Source of the DNA: Gaiellales bacterium | Lineage (GTDB): Bacteria; Actinomycetota; Thermoleophilia; BMS3ABIN01 | DNA: 61,942 nucleotides | NCBI GenBank assembly: GCA_003599855.1 | Contig: QZKG01000030.1 | Location: 1-61,942 of the forward strand | Reading direction: 5' to 3' | Shown: piece by piece, positions 1 to 8,418 of the stretch | Numbering within the stretch: position 1 is the first letter of the stretch | Layout of the letters: each line of letters starts with the position of its first letter | Translations under genes and position numbers: made by a program | Notes under the pieces: generated by a model | What the model saw: the letters and a program-made list of their open reading frames with translations, nothing else | The model's database searches: none | What the model was told of the DNA's origin: nothing

Positions 1-295
1 CGGCCACCATGGCGCTGAAGCCGCCGCCGGAGTGGCAGCCGGCACAGCTGGCGCTCGTACCCCGCAGGTACGCCTCGCCGGTGCCGTGACCTGACTCCTC
101 CCACTGGATCACCTTGCCTGTAATCAACGTCGTGTCGTTGTGACATTCCCTGCACGTAGCGCTTACGTCAGCCACGGCCCACGAGCCGCTGGACAGGGCA
201 GACACGAGCGCCAACAGACCGGTCAACAGGACAGCCGCCAGAGTAAACACCAGATATCTGATGTGTTTGATACGTCTCTTTTGCTTATTACTCAT
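1..295 (-). CDS. membrane-anchored multihaem cytochrome c, 3' part outside the window
   Basis: Reading leftwards from ATG at 295 gives 98 residues with no stop before the edge. The N-terminus is basic (residues 1-13), followed by a hydrophobic segment (about 14-40) that is an uncleaved anchor or signal peptide. Two haem c attachment motifs follow: CRECH at 48-52 and CAGCH at 84-88. Haem c proteins of this type carry electrons outside the cytoplasmic membrane; two sites within 100 residues indicate a multihaem protein of the NapC/NrfH or doubled-CXXCH kind. A Shine-Dalgarno run (AAGGGAG) lies just before the ATG. The subfamily cannot be fixed without the C-terminus. A short leader reading frame precedes the gene (see 353-370). 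Confidence 0.8.
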   Translation of the reverse strand, partial: MSNKQKRRIKHIRYLVFTLAAVLLTGLLALVSALSSGSWAVADVSATCRECHNDTTLITGKVIQWEESGHGTGEAYLRGTSASCAGCHSGGGFSAMVA

Positions 296-352
296 ACTTT
301 CTCCCTTGAGGGGATTGAATGCGACTTTCCTTTTAACGAACAGGGGTGCTCA

Positions 353-370
353 TCAGAAAAAAGCATTCAT
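353..370 (-). other. possible leader peptide (5 codons) ahead of the cytochrome gene
   Basis: On the minus strand a near-perfect ribosome site AAGGAGGT stands 6 bases before ATG at 370, but the frame is only MNAFF then TGA. A second ATG at 366, in another frame, opens 24 codons whose TGA overlaps the cytochrome ATG (GTATGA). The strong ribosome site in front of such short frames suggests a translated leader or translational coupling. This is inference from spacing only. Confidence 0.3.
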
Positions 371-554
371 CGAATGACCTCCTTCGGTAGAGGGGTTCAC
401 ACCCGGGAGCGCCTTGACGGGATACCGTTCGTTACTGACAAGGCTTTCTACGAAGGAGTCGAGAGAAAGTAATTGAGTCGGTGGGTGCTCGGAGCTGATA
501 CAGTTTCGTGCAGTTCTGCGTGATCGTCGCTTTTGCTATCCCTGACCCGGATGC

Positions 555-585
555 CAGACCGGGGCAGTCTGGGCAGCCCGGTCTG
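555..585. repeat. 9-bp inverted repeat, terminator-like
   Basis: CAGACCGGG at 555-563 and CCCGGTCTG at 577-585 are exact inverted copies around a 13-base loop. On the plus strand the hairpin is followed by TATTAAGTTTTG, a poor U-tract, but no plus-strand gene ends here. On the minus strand there is no U-run. It may instead be a protein-binding or mRNA-structure site upstream of the cytochrome gene. Confidence 0.35.
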
Positions 586-925
586 TATTAAGTTTTGTTA
601 ATTTATTCATACCGGGCCCAGGTTTGCATATCAGGGAATTCCCCTATTTTGAATAAGAGTACTTAAATACCAATTACATGACATCCGCATTCCTGTGAAG
701 GGATACCCCTATAGGTATATGCTGTAAATGGCCACATTTTATCTGGACAATTCTGCTCCGGTATGATAGGATTCGCTCACTTCATAGCCGTGCCGGGGAA
801 TGGATTCCGGCAAGAGGGACTTTCTGTTAGTGGGGATTGGGAAGGCTGGAGCAACACCGTTAGGGAAGGCCGATCAGGGTGTCCGGACAGGGCAATCTGG
901 TCGGCTTTCAGCTTTACAAGGGGCC

Positions 926-949
926 CGCCTGTTGCTTTTCCGGCAGGCG
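926..949 (-). terminator. hairpin after deoB
   Basis: CGCCTG at 926-931 and CAGGCG at 944-949 form a 6-bp stem directly after the deoB stop (956) in the direction of transcription. The following bases are only weakly U-rich, so this is a weak or factor-assisted terminator at best. Confidence 0.3.
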
Positions 950-955
950 ACGGCA

Positions 956-2263
956 TCATTCCGACGTATGCACGAACGACCTCCCCGGCATGGCCAGCGC
1001 TTCGGCGAGCTCCAGGCGGTTCCCCGTGAAGAAACGCAGCACCGAGGCGCCGACGTCTGAGAAATATCCCTCGTAGGGCGCATCCTCCACCAGCTTCATC
1101 CTCGTCCTGATCCTGGAGCCAGCAGGAGGCGAATCGAACAGCGGTCCCCCCGGGGAGTAGACGTCACTGCCGATACGGGCCAGCAGCGGTATGTATTCCC
1201 TGGTGTGGTCGGTCCCGCTGAAACCGGGGTCACAGCCATGGTCGGCGGTTATGATCATCAGGTCGTCCGGGCCGCAGGAGGCGATGATCCCCGGGATAGC
1301 CGCATCCACCTCACGCAACCCGGCAGCGAAACCCTGGGCATCATTGCGATGGCCCCAGAGCATGTCGAAATCCACCAGGTTCGCGAACACCAGCCCCTCT
1401 TCCAGTTCGTCCATCAGCCGCCTGACCTGAGCCAGTCCATCGCTGTTGCTGGTGGTCTTGTGTTCGTAGCGCACACCCGATCCGGCGAATATCTGGGAGA
1501 TCTTGCCGACGCCGTGGGTGGGGACGCCGAGCTCATCAAGGATATTGAGGATAGTGCGGGGCGGCTTCAGGGAATAATCCCTGCGACCGGACGTCCGCCT
1601 GAAGTCGCCGGGCTGGCCGGTGAAGGGACGGGCTATGACCCGCACCACCTCGTTCTCCCCGGTGAGCAGTTCCCGGGCCTGCCGGCAATAGGCGTATAGC
1701 TGCTCCAGGGGAACGACCTCCTGATGGGCCGCCACCTGGAAGACGCTGTCAGCGGATGTGTAGACTATCAGGCTTCCGGTCCTGAGGTGCTCTTCGCCCA
1801 GCTCGCTGATGATCTCCGTTCCGGAAGCTGCCTTGTTACCCAGCACCCCTCGCCCGGTCCTCTGCTCGAAGCCGGCGATCACCTCGGGGGGAAAGCCGTC
1901 AGGGAAGACCGGGAAGGGCCGTTCGGTCACCACCCCCATGAGCTCCCAGTGCCCGACGGTCGTGTCCTTGCCGAGCGAGCGCTCCGCCAGCCTGCCGTAG
2001 AGTGCCTGGGGGCGCGGCACCGGTCGCATTCCCTTGAGGGGCAGGATGTTGCCCAGCCCCAGGGCGCCCAGGTTAGGCAGTTCCAGACCGCCTGCGGCAT
2101 CGGCCACGTGGGCCAGGGTGTTGGCGCCGGCATCCCCGAAATCCGCAGCGTCTGGCAGCGCACCTGCTCCCACGCCGTCCAGCAGCAATATCAGGCATTT
2201 GACCCCCTTGCGGGGACGTCTCATCGAGCGCGCCAGCAGCCAGAGAAGGTTAAGACGGGACAT
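956..2263 (-). CDS. deoB: phosphopentomutase
   Basis: Converts (deoxy)ribose 1-phosphate and 5-phosphate in nucleoside salvage; an alkaline-phosphatase-superfamily metalloenzyme. The metal-site signature LLLDGVGAGALPDA lies near the N-terminus, with DTTVGHWELMG about 80 residues on. The C-terminal half has DFDMLWGHRND and TADHGCDPG, both typical of DeoB. ATG at 2263 is chosen because GGAGG stands 6 bases upstream; starting further up lacks a ribosome site. The product is 435 residues, slightly longer than the usual 390-410. It is the last gene of a minus-strand run with xerD and ald. deoC (37414-38115) uses the product in the same pathway but lies far away. Confidence 0.93.
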   Translation of the reverse strand: MSRLNLLWLLARSMRRPRKGVKCLILLLDGVGAGALPDAADFGDAGANTLAHVADAAGGLELPNLGALGLGNILPLKGMRPVPRPQALYGRLAERSLGKDTTVGHWELMGVVTERPFPVFPDGFPPEVIAGFEQRTGRGVLGNKAASGTEIISELGEEHLRTGSLIVYTSADSVFQVAAHQEVVPLEQLYAYCRQARELLTGENEVVRVIARPFTGQPGDFRRTSGRRDYSLKPPRTILNILDELGVPTHGVGKISQIFAGSGVRYEHKTTSNSDGLAQVRRLMDELEEGLVFANLVDFDMLWGHRNDAQGFAAGLREVDAAIPGIIASCGPDDLMIITADHGCDPGFSGTDHTREYIPLLARIGSDVYSPGGPLFDSPPAGSRIRTRMKLVEDAPYEGYFSDVGASVLRFFTGNRLELAEALAMPGRSFVHTSE

Positions 2264-2320
2264 GCCCCGCCTCCAGTGGCGACGTCGGTGACTTTCCGGT
2301 TTTCGCAACCAGCCGCAGCC

Positions 2321-3277
2321 TCAACAGGACCCTCTCCCCTTCGCCCTGGGGTGCGCATCCCGGTAGACCTCACGCAGCCTTTGCCGGCTCAGGTGCGTGT
2401 AGACCTGCGTGGTGGAGACGTCGGCGTGCCCCAGCATCTCCTGGACGCTCCTGAGATCGGCCCCGCCGGCCAGCAGGTGCGTGGCGAAGCTGTGCCTCAG
2501 TGTATGTGGCGTGATCTTCCTGCTCAGCCCGGCCTCCCGGGCATAACCGGCGATGATGCGATGGATGCTCTGGCGCGTCAATCCACGGCCGAAGCGGTTG
2601 AGGAAGAGGTGGTCTGTCTTCACTTCGCCGCCGAACAGCCTCCTGCCGAGGCGCAGATACCTTTCAATAGCCGCTGCGGCGGGCTCCCCGAAGGGCACCA
2701 TGCGCTCCTTCGATCCCTTGCCGAAACAGCGGACATACCCGCCTTCGATATCGATGTCAGCCAGCCGCAGGTCCACCAGCTCGGAAACCCTGAGGCCGGC
2801 TCCGTACAGCAGCTCCATCATCGCCCGGTCCCGCAGTCCGGCCGGACCGGCGCCGTCCGCCCGCGCCAGGAGGCTACCCACCTCGGCCGGGTTGAGCACA
2901 GTAGGCAGCCTGCGCCCCTTGCGGGTGGCCCCCACCGTGGCCACGGGATCACCGGCTGCAAGCCCTTCCCGGACCAGGAATTTGTAGAAACTCTTGAGGG
3001 TGCTTACCTTGCGGGCCGTGGTCGCGGCCGCCAGTGTCCCTTTTTCGCGGCCGATGTGCTCGATGAAGCCGCGCACGTCCGCGGGTCGCGCCTCCTCGAC
3101 GGCCGTTGCGGTTCCCGCCAGGAAGTCGCAGTACTGGCGCAGGTCACTCCGGTATGATTCGACAGTGTTGTCCGCCAGCCCCCGCTCGAACTGGACGAAG
3201 ACGATGAAATCATCGACCAGTTCCCTGGCCCGGTTTTTTCTTTCTTCTTTTAGTGCGGAGTCTGCTGCAGCAGTCAT
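2321..3277 (-). CDS. xerD: tyrosine recombinase XerC/XerD
   Basis: Site-specific recombinase that resolves chromosome dimers at dif. It has an N-terminal SAM-like core-binding domain (about 20-107) and a C-terminal catalytic domain (about 125-310). All active-site residues are visible: R163 (GLRVSEL), K187 (GKGSKER), H258 and R261 (HTLRH), H284 (LGHADVSTTQ) and nucleophile Y293 (VYTH). The length of 318 is slightly over the usual 295-305 because of a charged N-terminal extension. Its position beside deoB, with ald and a Nudix gene upstream, matches the chromosomal xerD arrangement of Firmicutes and Actinobacteria rather than a mobile element. No attachment sites were seen. No strong ribosome site precedes the ATG. 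Confidence 0.92.
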   Translation of the reverse strand: MTAAADSALKEERKNRARELVDDFIVFVQFERGLADNTVESYRSDLRQYCDFLAGTATAVEEARPADVRGFIEHIGREKGTLAAATTARKVSTLKSFYKFLVREGLAAGDPVATVGATRKGRRLPTVLNPAEVGSLLARADGAGPAGLRDRAMMELLYGAGLRVSELVDLRLADIDIEGGYVRCFGKGSKERMVPFGEPAAAAIERYLRLGRRLFGGEVKTDHLFLNRFGRGLTRQSIHRIIAGYAREAGLSRKITPHTLRHSFATHLLAGGADLRSVQEMLGHADVSTTQVYTHLSRQRLREVYRDAHPRAKGRGSC

Positions 3278-3349
3278 GTGCGCCTGGGGTCGGTTGATCG
3301 ACAGTACCTATCTATTAAGGTACGCGGGCGCTGATTCCTGCCGGCGATC

Positions 3350-4474
3350 CTAAAAATCGTACGGGACTATGCTCGACAGCGGGTAGTAAGGAAGGTTCAC
3401 CGAATCCGCGACCGCCCTGTTGGTGATCTTGCCCTCCATGACGTTGATGCCCCGCCCCAGGGCCTTGTCACGGCTGGCGGCGCCCTGGACGCCCTGGTTG
3501 GCTATCTCCAGGATGTAGGGCAGCGTGGCGTTGGTCAATGCATAGGTGGAGGTGATGGGAACTGCCCCCGGGATATTGCCGACGCAGTAATGTATCACGT
3601 CGTGCTCGACATAGGTCGGCTCGCTGTGGGTGGTCATCCTCGAGGTCTCTGATGTCCCGCCCTGGTCGATGGAGACATCCACCAGCACGGACTGGGGCTT
3701 CATGCGCCTGACAAGGTCCTCGCTGATAAGCTTCGGCGCCCTGGCGCCCGGGATCAGCACCGAGCAGATGACCAGGTCGGCGTCGCTGACGTATTCCTCG
3801 ATGGCAAGCCCCGTGGACATGACCGTGGTCAGTCGCCCTGATATGAACGACTGCAGCGCCCGCAGGTGGTCCAGGTTGCGGTCAAGCACTGTGACGTTGG
3901 CCAGCATGCCCGCAGCGATCTTGGCGGCGTTGGTGCCCACGATACCCGCGCCGATGACGACGACCCTGGCCGGCGGGACGCCCGGCACGCCGCCCAGCAG
4001 TATGCCCCGTCCACCGGTCATCTTCTCCAGGAAATAAGCGCCTACCTGGGCCGCTATCCGGCCGGCTATCTCGCTCATGGGAGCGAGCAGCGGCAGCCGG
4101 CCGTCCTCGAGCATCACGGTCTCGTAGGCGATGCAGGTCGCTCCCGTCTCCATCAGCTTGTGAGTGAGTTCCGGCTGGGGCGCCAGGTGCAAGAAGGAGA
4201 AGAGCGTCTGCTCCGGCTTCAGCAGCGATACTTCCTTGGGCGACGGGTCCTTGACCTTGACGATCAGCTCCGCCCGGTCGAACATCTCTTCCACCGTATC
4301 AACGATCTCGACGCCGAGTCCGGCGTATGTCTCATCAGGCAGCCTGCTGCCTAATCCTGCGCCTTTTTCTATCACGACGTTGTGCCCGGCGGAAACCAGG
4401 TCTTTAGCCCCTTCGGGCGTTATGGCGATGCGGTATTCGTCAGGTTCTACTTCGGAGGGTATGCCGATTATCAA
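3350..4474 (-). CDS. ald: alanine dehydrogenase
   Basis: NAD-dependent reversible deamination of L-alanine to pyruvate and ammonia. Substrate-binding residues R15, K75 (VKVKDP) and H96 (FLHLA) are present, as is the Rossmann glycine motif (VVIGAGIVG) near residue 175 and the catalytic Asp in VDVSIDQGG near 270. The length of 374 is typical. The start is TTG with GGGAG 7 bases upstream; no better ATG lies nearby. It follows the Nudix gene by 21 bases and is followed by xerD after 72, so one transcript is likely. No regulator gene (AldR) is adjacent. Confidence 0.95.
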   Translation of the reverse strand: MIIGIPSEVEPDEYRIAITPEGAKDLVSAGHNVVIEKGAGLGSRLPDETYAGLGVEIVDTVEEMFDRAELIVKVKDPSPKEVSLLKPEQTLFSFLHLAPQPELTHKLMETGATCIAYETVMLEDGRLPLLAPMSEIAGRIAAQVGAYFLEKMTGGRGILLGGVPGVPPARVVVIGAGIVGTNAAKIAAGMLANVTVLDRNLDHLRALQSFISGRLTTVMSTGLAIEEYVSDADLVICSVLIPGARAPKLISEDLVRRMKPQSVLVDVSIDQGGTSETSRMTTHSEPTYVEHDVIHYCVGNIPGAVPITSTYALTNATLPYILEIANQGVQGAASRDKALGRGINVMEGKITNRAVADSVNLPYYPLSSIVPYDF

Positions 4475-4495
4475 GGTCTCACTCCCGCTAGTATG

Positions 4496-5035
4496 TCAGC
4501 TGCCGCCGGCTTCCCGGCCCAGAAACTCGATCGCCAACATTATACCAGCAATGGACTTGCCATCCTTGAGCCCGGCCAGCAGCCCCTCGAGGGGTTCCAG
4601 AGGCAGCGTGAGCGGCTCGATGAGCTCCTCCCCATCCCCTTCCCTCGCAGACGAAGAAAGATCGCGCGCCAGGTAAACGTGCATGGCCTCGTCACAGAAA
4701 CCAGGGGTAGAAAAAAACGTGGAGAGATGGTCGAGGCGGCCAGCTTCAAGGCCCAGCTCCTCGCGCAATTCACGCCGCGCACATGCTGCCGGCTCTTCAC
4801 CCAGCTTCAGCTTGCCGGCCGGTATCTCGACAAGCTCCTCAGCTACGGCGTCGCGGTACTGCCTCACCAGCCGCAGGTTGCCCTTCTCATCCAGCGGCAC
4901 TATCGCCGCAGCCCCGGGATGCTCGATCACCTCACGCCGGACAGCGGCGCCGCCAGGCAGCTCGACCTCGTCGAGTCGCAGGCGGATGATCCTGCCTTCG
5001 TAAACGACCCTCGACGACAGACGCCTGTTCTTCAC
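4496..5035 (-). CDS. nudF: Nudix hydrolase, ADP-ribose pyrophosphatase type
   Basis: Hydrolyses ADP-ribose to AMP and ribose 5-phosphate. The Nudix box is complete (G74, E80, then REL-REEL-GL around 88-95), giving the Mg-binding helix. The N-terminal part (VVYEGRIIRLRLDEVELPGG) and VRQYRDAV-EIPAGKL before the box are the family pattern of bacterial ADP-ribose pyrophosphatases. The length of 179 is normal. Its ATG overlaps the TGA of the M20 peptidase gene as ATGA, indicating translational coupling. Confidence 0.9.
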   Translation of the reverse strand: MKNRRLSSRVVYEGRIIRLRLDEVELPGGAAVRREVIEHPGAAAIVPLDEKGNLRLVRQYRDAVAEELVEIPAGKLKLGEEPAACARRELREELGLEAGRLDHLSTFFSTPGFCDEAMHVYLARDLSSSAREGDGEELIEPLTLPLEPLEGLLAGLKDGKSIAGIMLAIEFLGREAGGS

Positions 5036-6160
5036 CCGGCGGCCTCCGTGATGATCTCCATCAGCAGCCTGTGAGCCTGCACCAGGGACTCGACGGCGAT
5101 GAACTCATCCGGTGAATGCAGCTTCTCCATGCCGATGGCCAGGTTGACGCACTTGAGCCCCTTGAGATTGAGCACGTTGACGTCACTGCCGCCGCCGGTG
5201 GATATATATGACGGCTCCAGGCCCAGCCTCTTCACCGCGCGCGCCGCCAGTTCCAGCGGCTGCCCGCCCGAGCGGAAGTCGAAGCCGCTGAACTCGTCCA
5301 CGACTACTGTCTCGACGTCGACGCCTTCCTGGGCGGCGGCCAGGTTGATCGCCCCCATCATGGCGCCCACCACCTCCTCGAGCCTGTCAGGGTCATGGCT
5401 GCGGGCTTCCCCCTCGATCTCGCAGGACGCCGGCACGACGTTGATCGCGTCGCCCCCCTTGATAGTACCGATGTTGGCGGTCGTATCGTCATCGAGCCGG
5501 CCGAGCTCCATGGCGGCTATCGCCGCCGCGGCCGCCCTGATCGCGCTACGGCCCTTCTCCGGCTCGACGCCGGCATGGGCGGCGCGGCCAGAGAACCGCG
5601 CGCGGATGGTCTTCTGGGATGGTGAGCGCACCACTATCCCCCCGACCTTGCCGGTGCAGTCCATGCAGAAGCCGCACTCGGCGGCGATGCTTTCCATCGA
5701 GCTGGCCTTGGCGCCCCGGAGGCCGCTCTCCTCGCAGACCGTGAAGAGCAGCTCGATGCCTGCGTGGGTCCGGCCCTCCTCCAGGACACGCTCCACGGCC
5801 AGCACCATGGCCGCGATGGCAGCCTTGTCGTCCGCGCCCAGCACCGCCCGGCTGCCGCTTTTGATGATGCCGCCTTCGACCAGCGGCTCAGGCATGGCGC
5901 CCGGCTCCGACACAACGGTGTCCATGTGCGCAGAGAAGAGTATCGGGGTTCCCTCGGCAGAGGGGGGGATGTGGCAGTACAGATTGCCCGCCGCCTGAGA
6001 GCCTTCACCTACCGGAGGCCCCTCGACGACCATAAGTCCGGTGCGGCCCAGGCGTTCCTTCAGGTAGTCTGCGACCAGCCGCTCGCCCCCGGTGGGACTG
6101 GGCAGTGAGGCCAGCTCGAGGAAGAGTCCCACCAGCCGTTCACCGGATTCACTCCCCGCC

Positions 6161-6168
<8 letters not shown>
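5032..6168 (-). CDS. M20 family metallopeptidase, peptidase T-like
   Basis: A dinuclear zinc exopeptidase of the PepT/YqjE type. Metal and catalytic residues are visible: H81 and D83 (SAHMDTV), D113 (GADDKAA), E146-E147 (CEESGL), and a late H near HSPDEF. A lid/dimerisation domain sits between residues 185 and 290. The length of 378 fits. The substrate is probably a tripeptide or small dipeptide. The start ATG overlaps the pyrG stop by 8 bases (ATGAGTGA). Its partner downstream is the Nudix gene (4-base overlap). No signal peptide, so it is cytosolic. Confidence 0.88.
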
Positions 6169-7867
<1,699 letters not shown>

Positions 7868-7901
7868 CAGCTTACCGCCTTTCAAACGCTGTCCGGGAAC
7901 C

Positions 7902-7925
7902 AAAAAACCGGAGGCTCGGCTCCGG
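7902..7925 (-). terminator. intrinsic terminator or attenuator in the pyrG leader
   Basis: Read on the minus strand, CCGGAG (7925-7920), a 6-base loop and CTCCGG (7913-7908) form a perfect stem, followed at once by six T (7907-7902). It lies about 150 bases after the ferredoxin stop and 34 bases before the pyrG ATG. It could end the ferredoxin transcript. It could also be a pyrG attenuator of the kind known in Firmicutes, where low CTP causes reiterative G addition at the mRNA 5' end and prevents termination. No GGGC transcription start was identified. Confidence 0.75.
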
Positions 7926-7984
7926 CTCGCTTACGGATATTAAGAATGTACCCCTGCGTCGACAATCATCTGCCTCGCTCTGTT

Positions 7985-8020
7985 ATGTTATCGCAGAGAG
8001 TATAACACCTGCGGGCCGCG
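7985..8020 (-). promoter_or_regulatory. candidate promoter upstream of pyrG
   Basis: On the minus strand TTCCAC, 17 bases, then TATACT (5 of 6 matches to the -10 consensus) lie upstream of the terminator hairpin. A transcript from here would have a leader of roughly 110 bases that includes the hairpin at 7902-7925. The -35 match is weak, so this is only a candidate. Confidence 0.35.
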
Positions 8021-8072
8021 GGTGGAAACCCCTCTGCTGCACCGGAGCCTGGAGCAAGACCCACCGGTCCTC

Positions 8073-8270
8073 CTATTCTTCTTCTTCCTCCTCGAATGTT
8101 ATCGCATCCTCGGGACAGTTCTCGGCCGCTGCCTCGATGCAGCCCTCAAGCCCGCGGAAATCATCGGTGATCACATGCGATACATCCTCGACCTGGAACA
8201 CCTCGGGGCAGATCTCCTCGCAGTTGCCGCAGGCTACGCATTTATCGATATCGATTTTCGGCTTTCTCAT
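8073..8270 (-). CDS. monocluster [4Fe-4S] ferredoxin
   Basis: A small cytosolic electron carrier of 65 residues. Cluster ligands are C11, C14 and C17 (CVACGNC) and the distant C52 followed by Pro (NCPEDA). C21 and C44 are placed like the disulphide pair of Thermotoga-type single-cluster ferredoxins. The tail is six or more glutamates. The ATG at 8270 is chosen over one 14 codons upstream because GGAAGGAAGG precedes it and because ferredoxins begin just before the first cysteine motif. The gene is divergent from the glucosaminidase gene; its redox partner is not evident here. Confidence 0.92.
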   Translation of the reverse strand: MRKPKIDIDKCVACGNCEEICPEVFQVEDVSHVITDDFRGLEGCIEAAAENCPEDAITFEEEEEE

Positions 8271-8378
8271 CCTTCCTTCCCTGTCTTCCTGGACTGATGC
8301 GCATTCTAACATAGCAGACTGCCGCCGCGCCGGCCGCTGCCAGCAACGGCGCCATCGCTATTATCACGGCTGAAACGC

Positions 8379-8384
8379 TATAAT
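8379..8384 (+). promoter_or_regulatory. -10 element before the glucosaminidase gene
   Basis: An exact TATAAT lies 34 bases before the ATG at 8419. No good -35 hexamer is seen at the proper distance. GGAGAGG stands 8 bases before the ATG as ribosome site. Confidence 0.4.
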
Positions 8385-8418
8385 CAAGACAGGGATAGTA
8401 TTTGGAGAGGGGCTGTCC

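Larger units (their letters stand above)
296..955. other. 660-base non-coding stretch
   Basis: No convincing gene is seen on either strand between the cytochrome start and the end of deoB. The part from about 590 to 760 is AT-rich compared with the rest of the window. It holds a 9-bp inverted repeat at 555-585, a 10-bp palindrome GGGAATTCCC at 634-643, a short inverted repeat ATACC/GGTAT at 703-718, and a hairpin after deoB at 926-949. No known riboswitch core was recognised. It probably holds the promoter of the cytochrome gene, but no clean -35/-10 pair could be picked. Confidence 0.6.

Noticed and set aside
140..472. 110-codon plus-strand frame at the left edge
   Set aside because: Lies opposite the haem motifs of the cytochrome gene and has no homology that I recognise.
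1724..3157. 477-codon plus-strand frame opposite deoB and xerD
   Set aside because: Spans two well-supported minus-strand genes with intact motifs; composition is that of a GC-rich antisense frame.
2321..3277. xerD as an integrase of a mobile element
   Set aside because: Flanked by housekeeping genes in a conserved order, no attachment repeats, no phage or conjugation genes.
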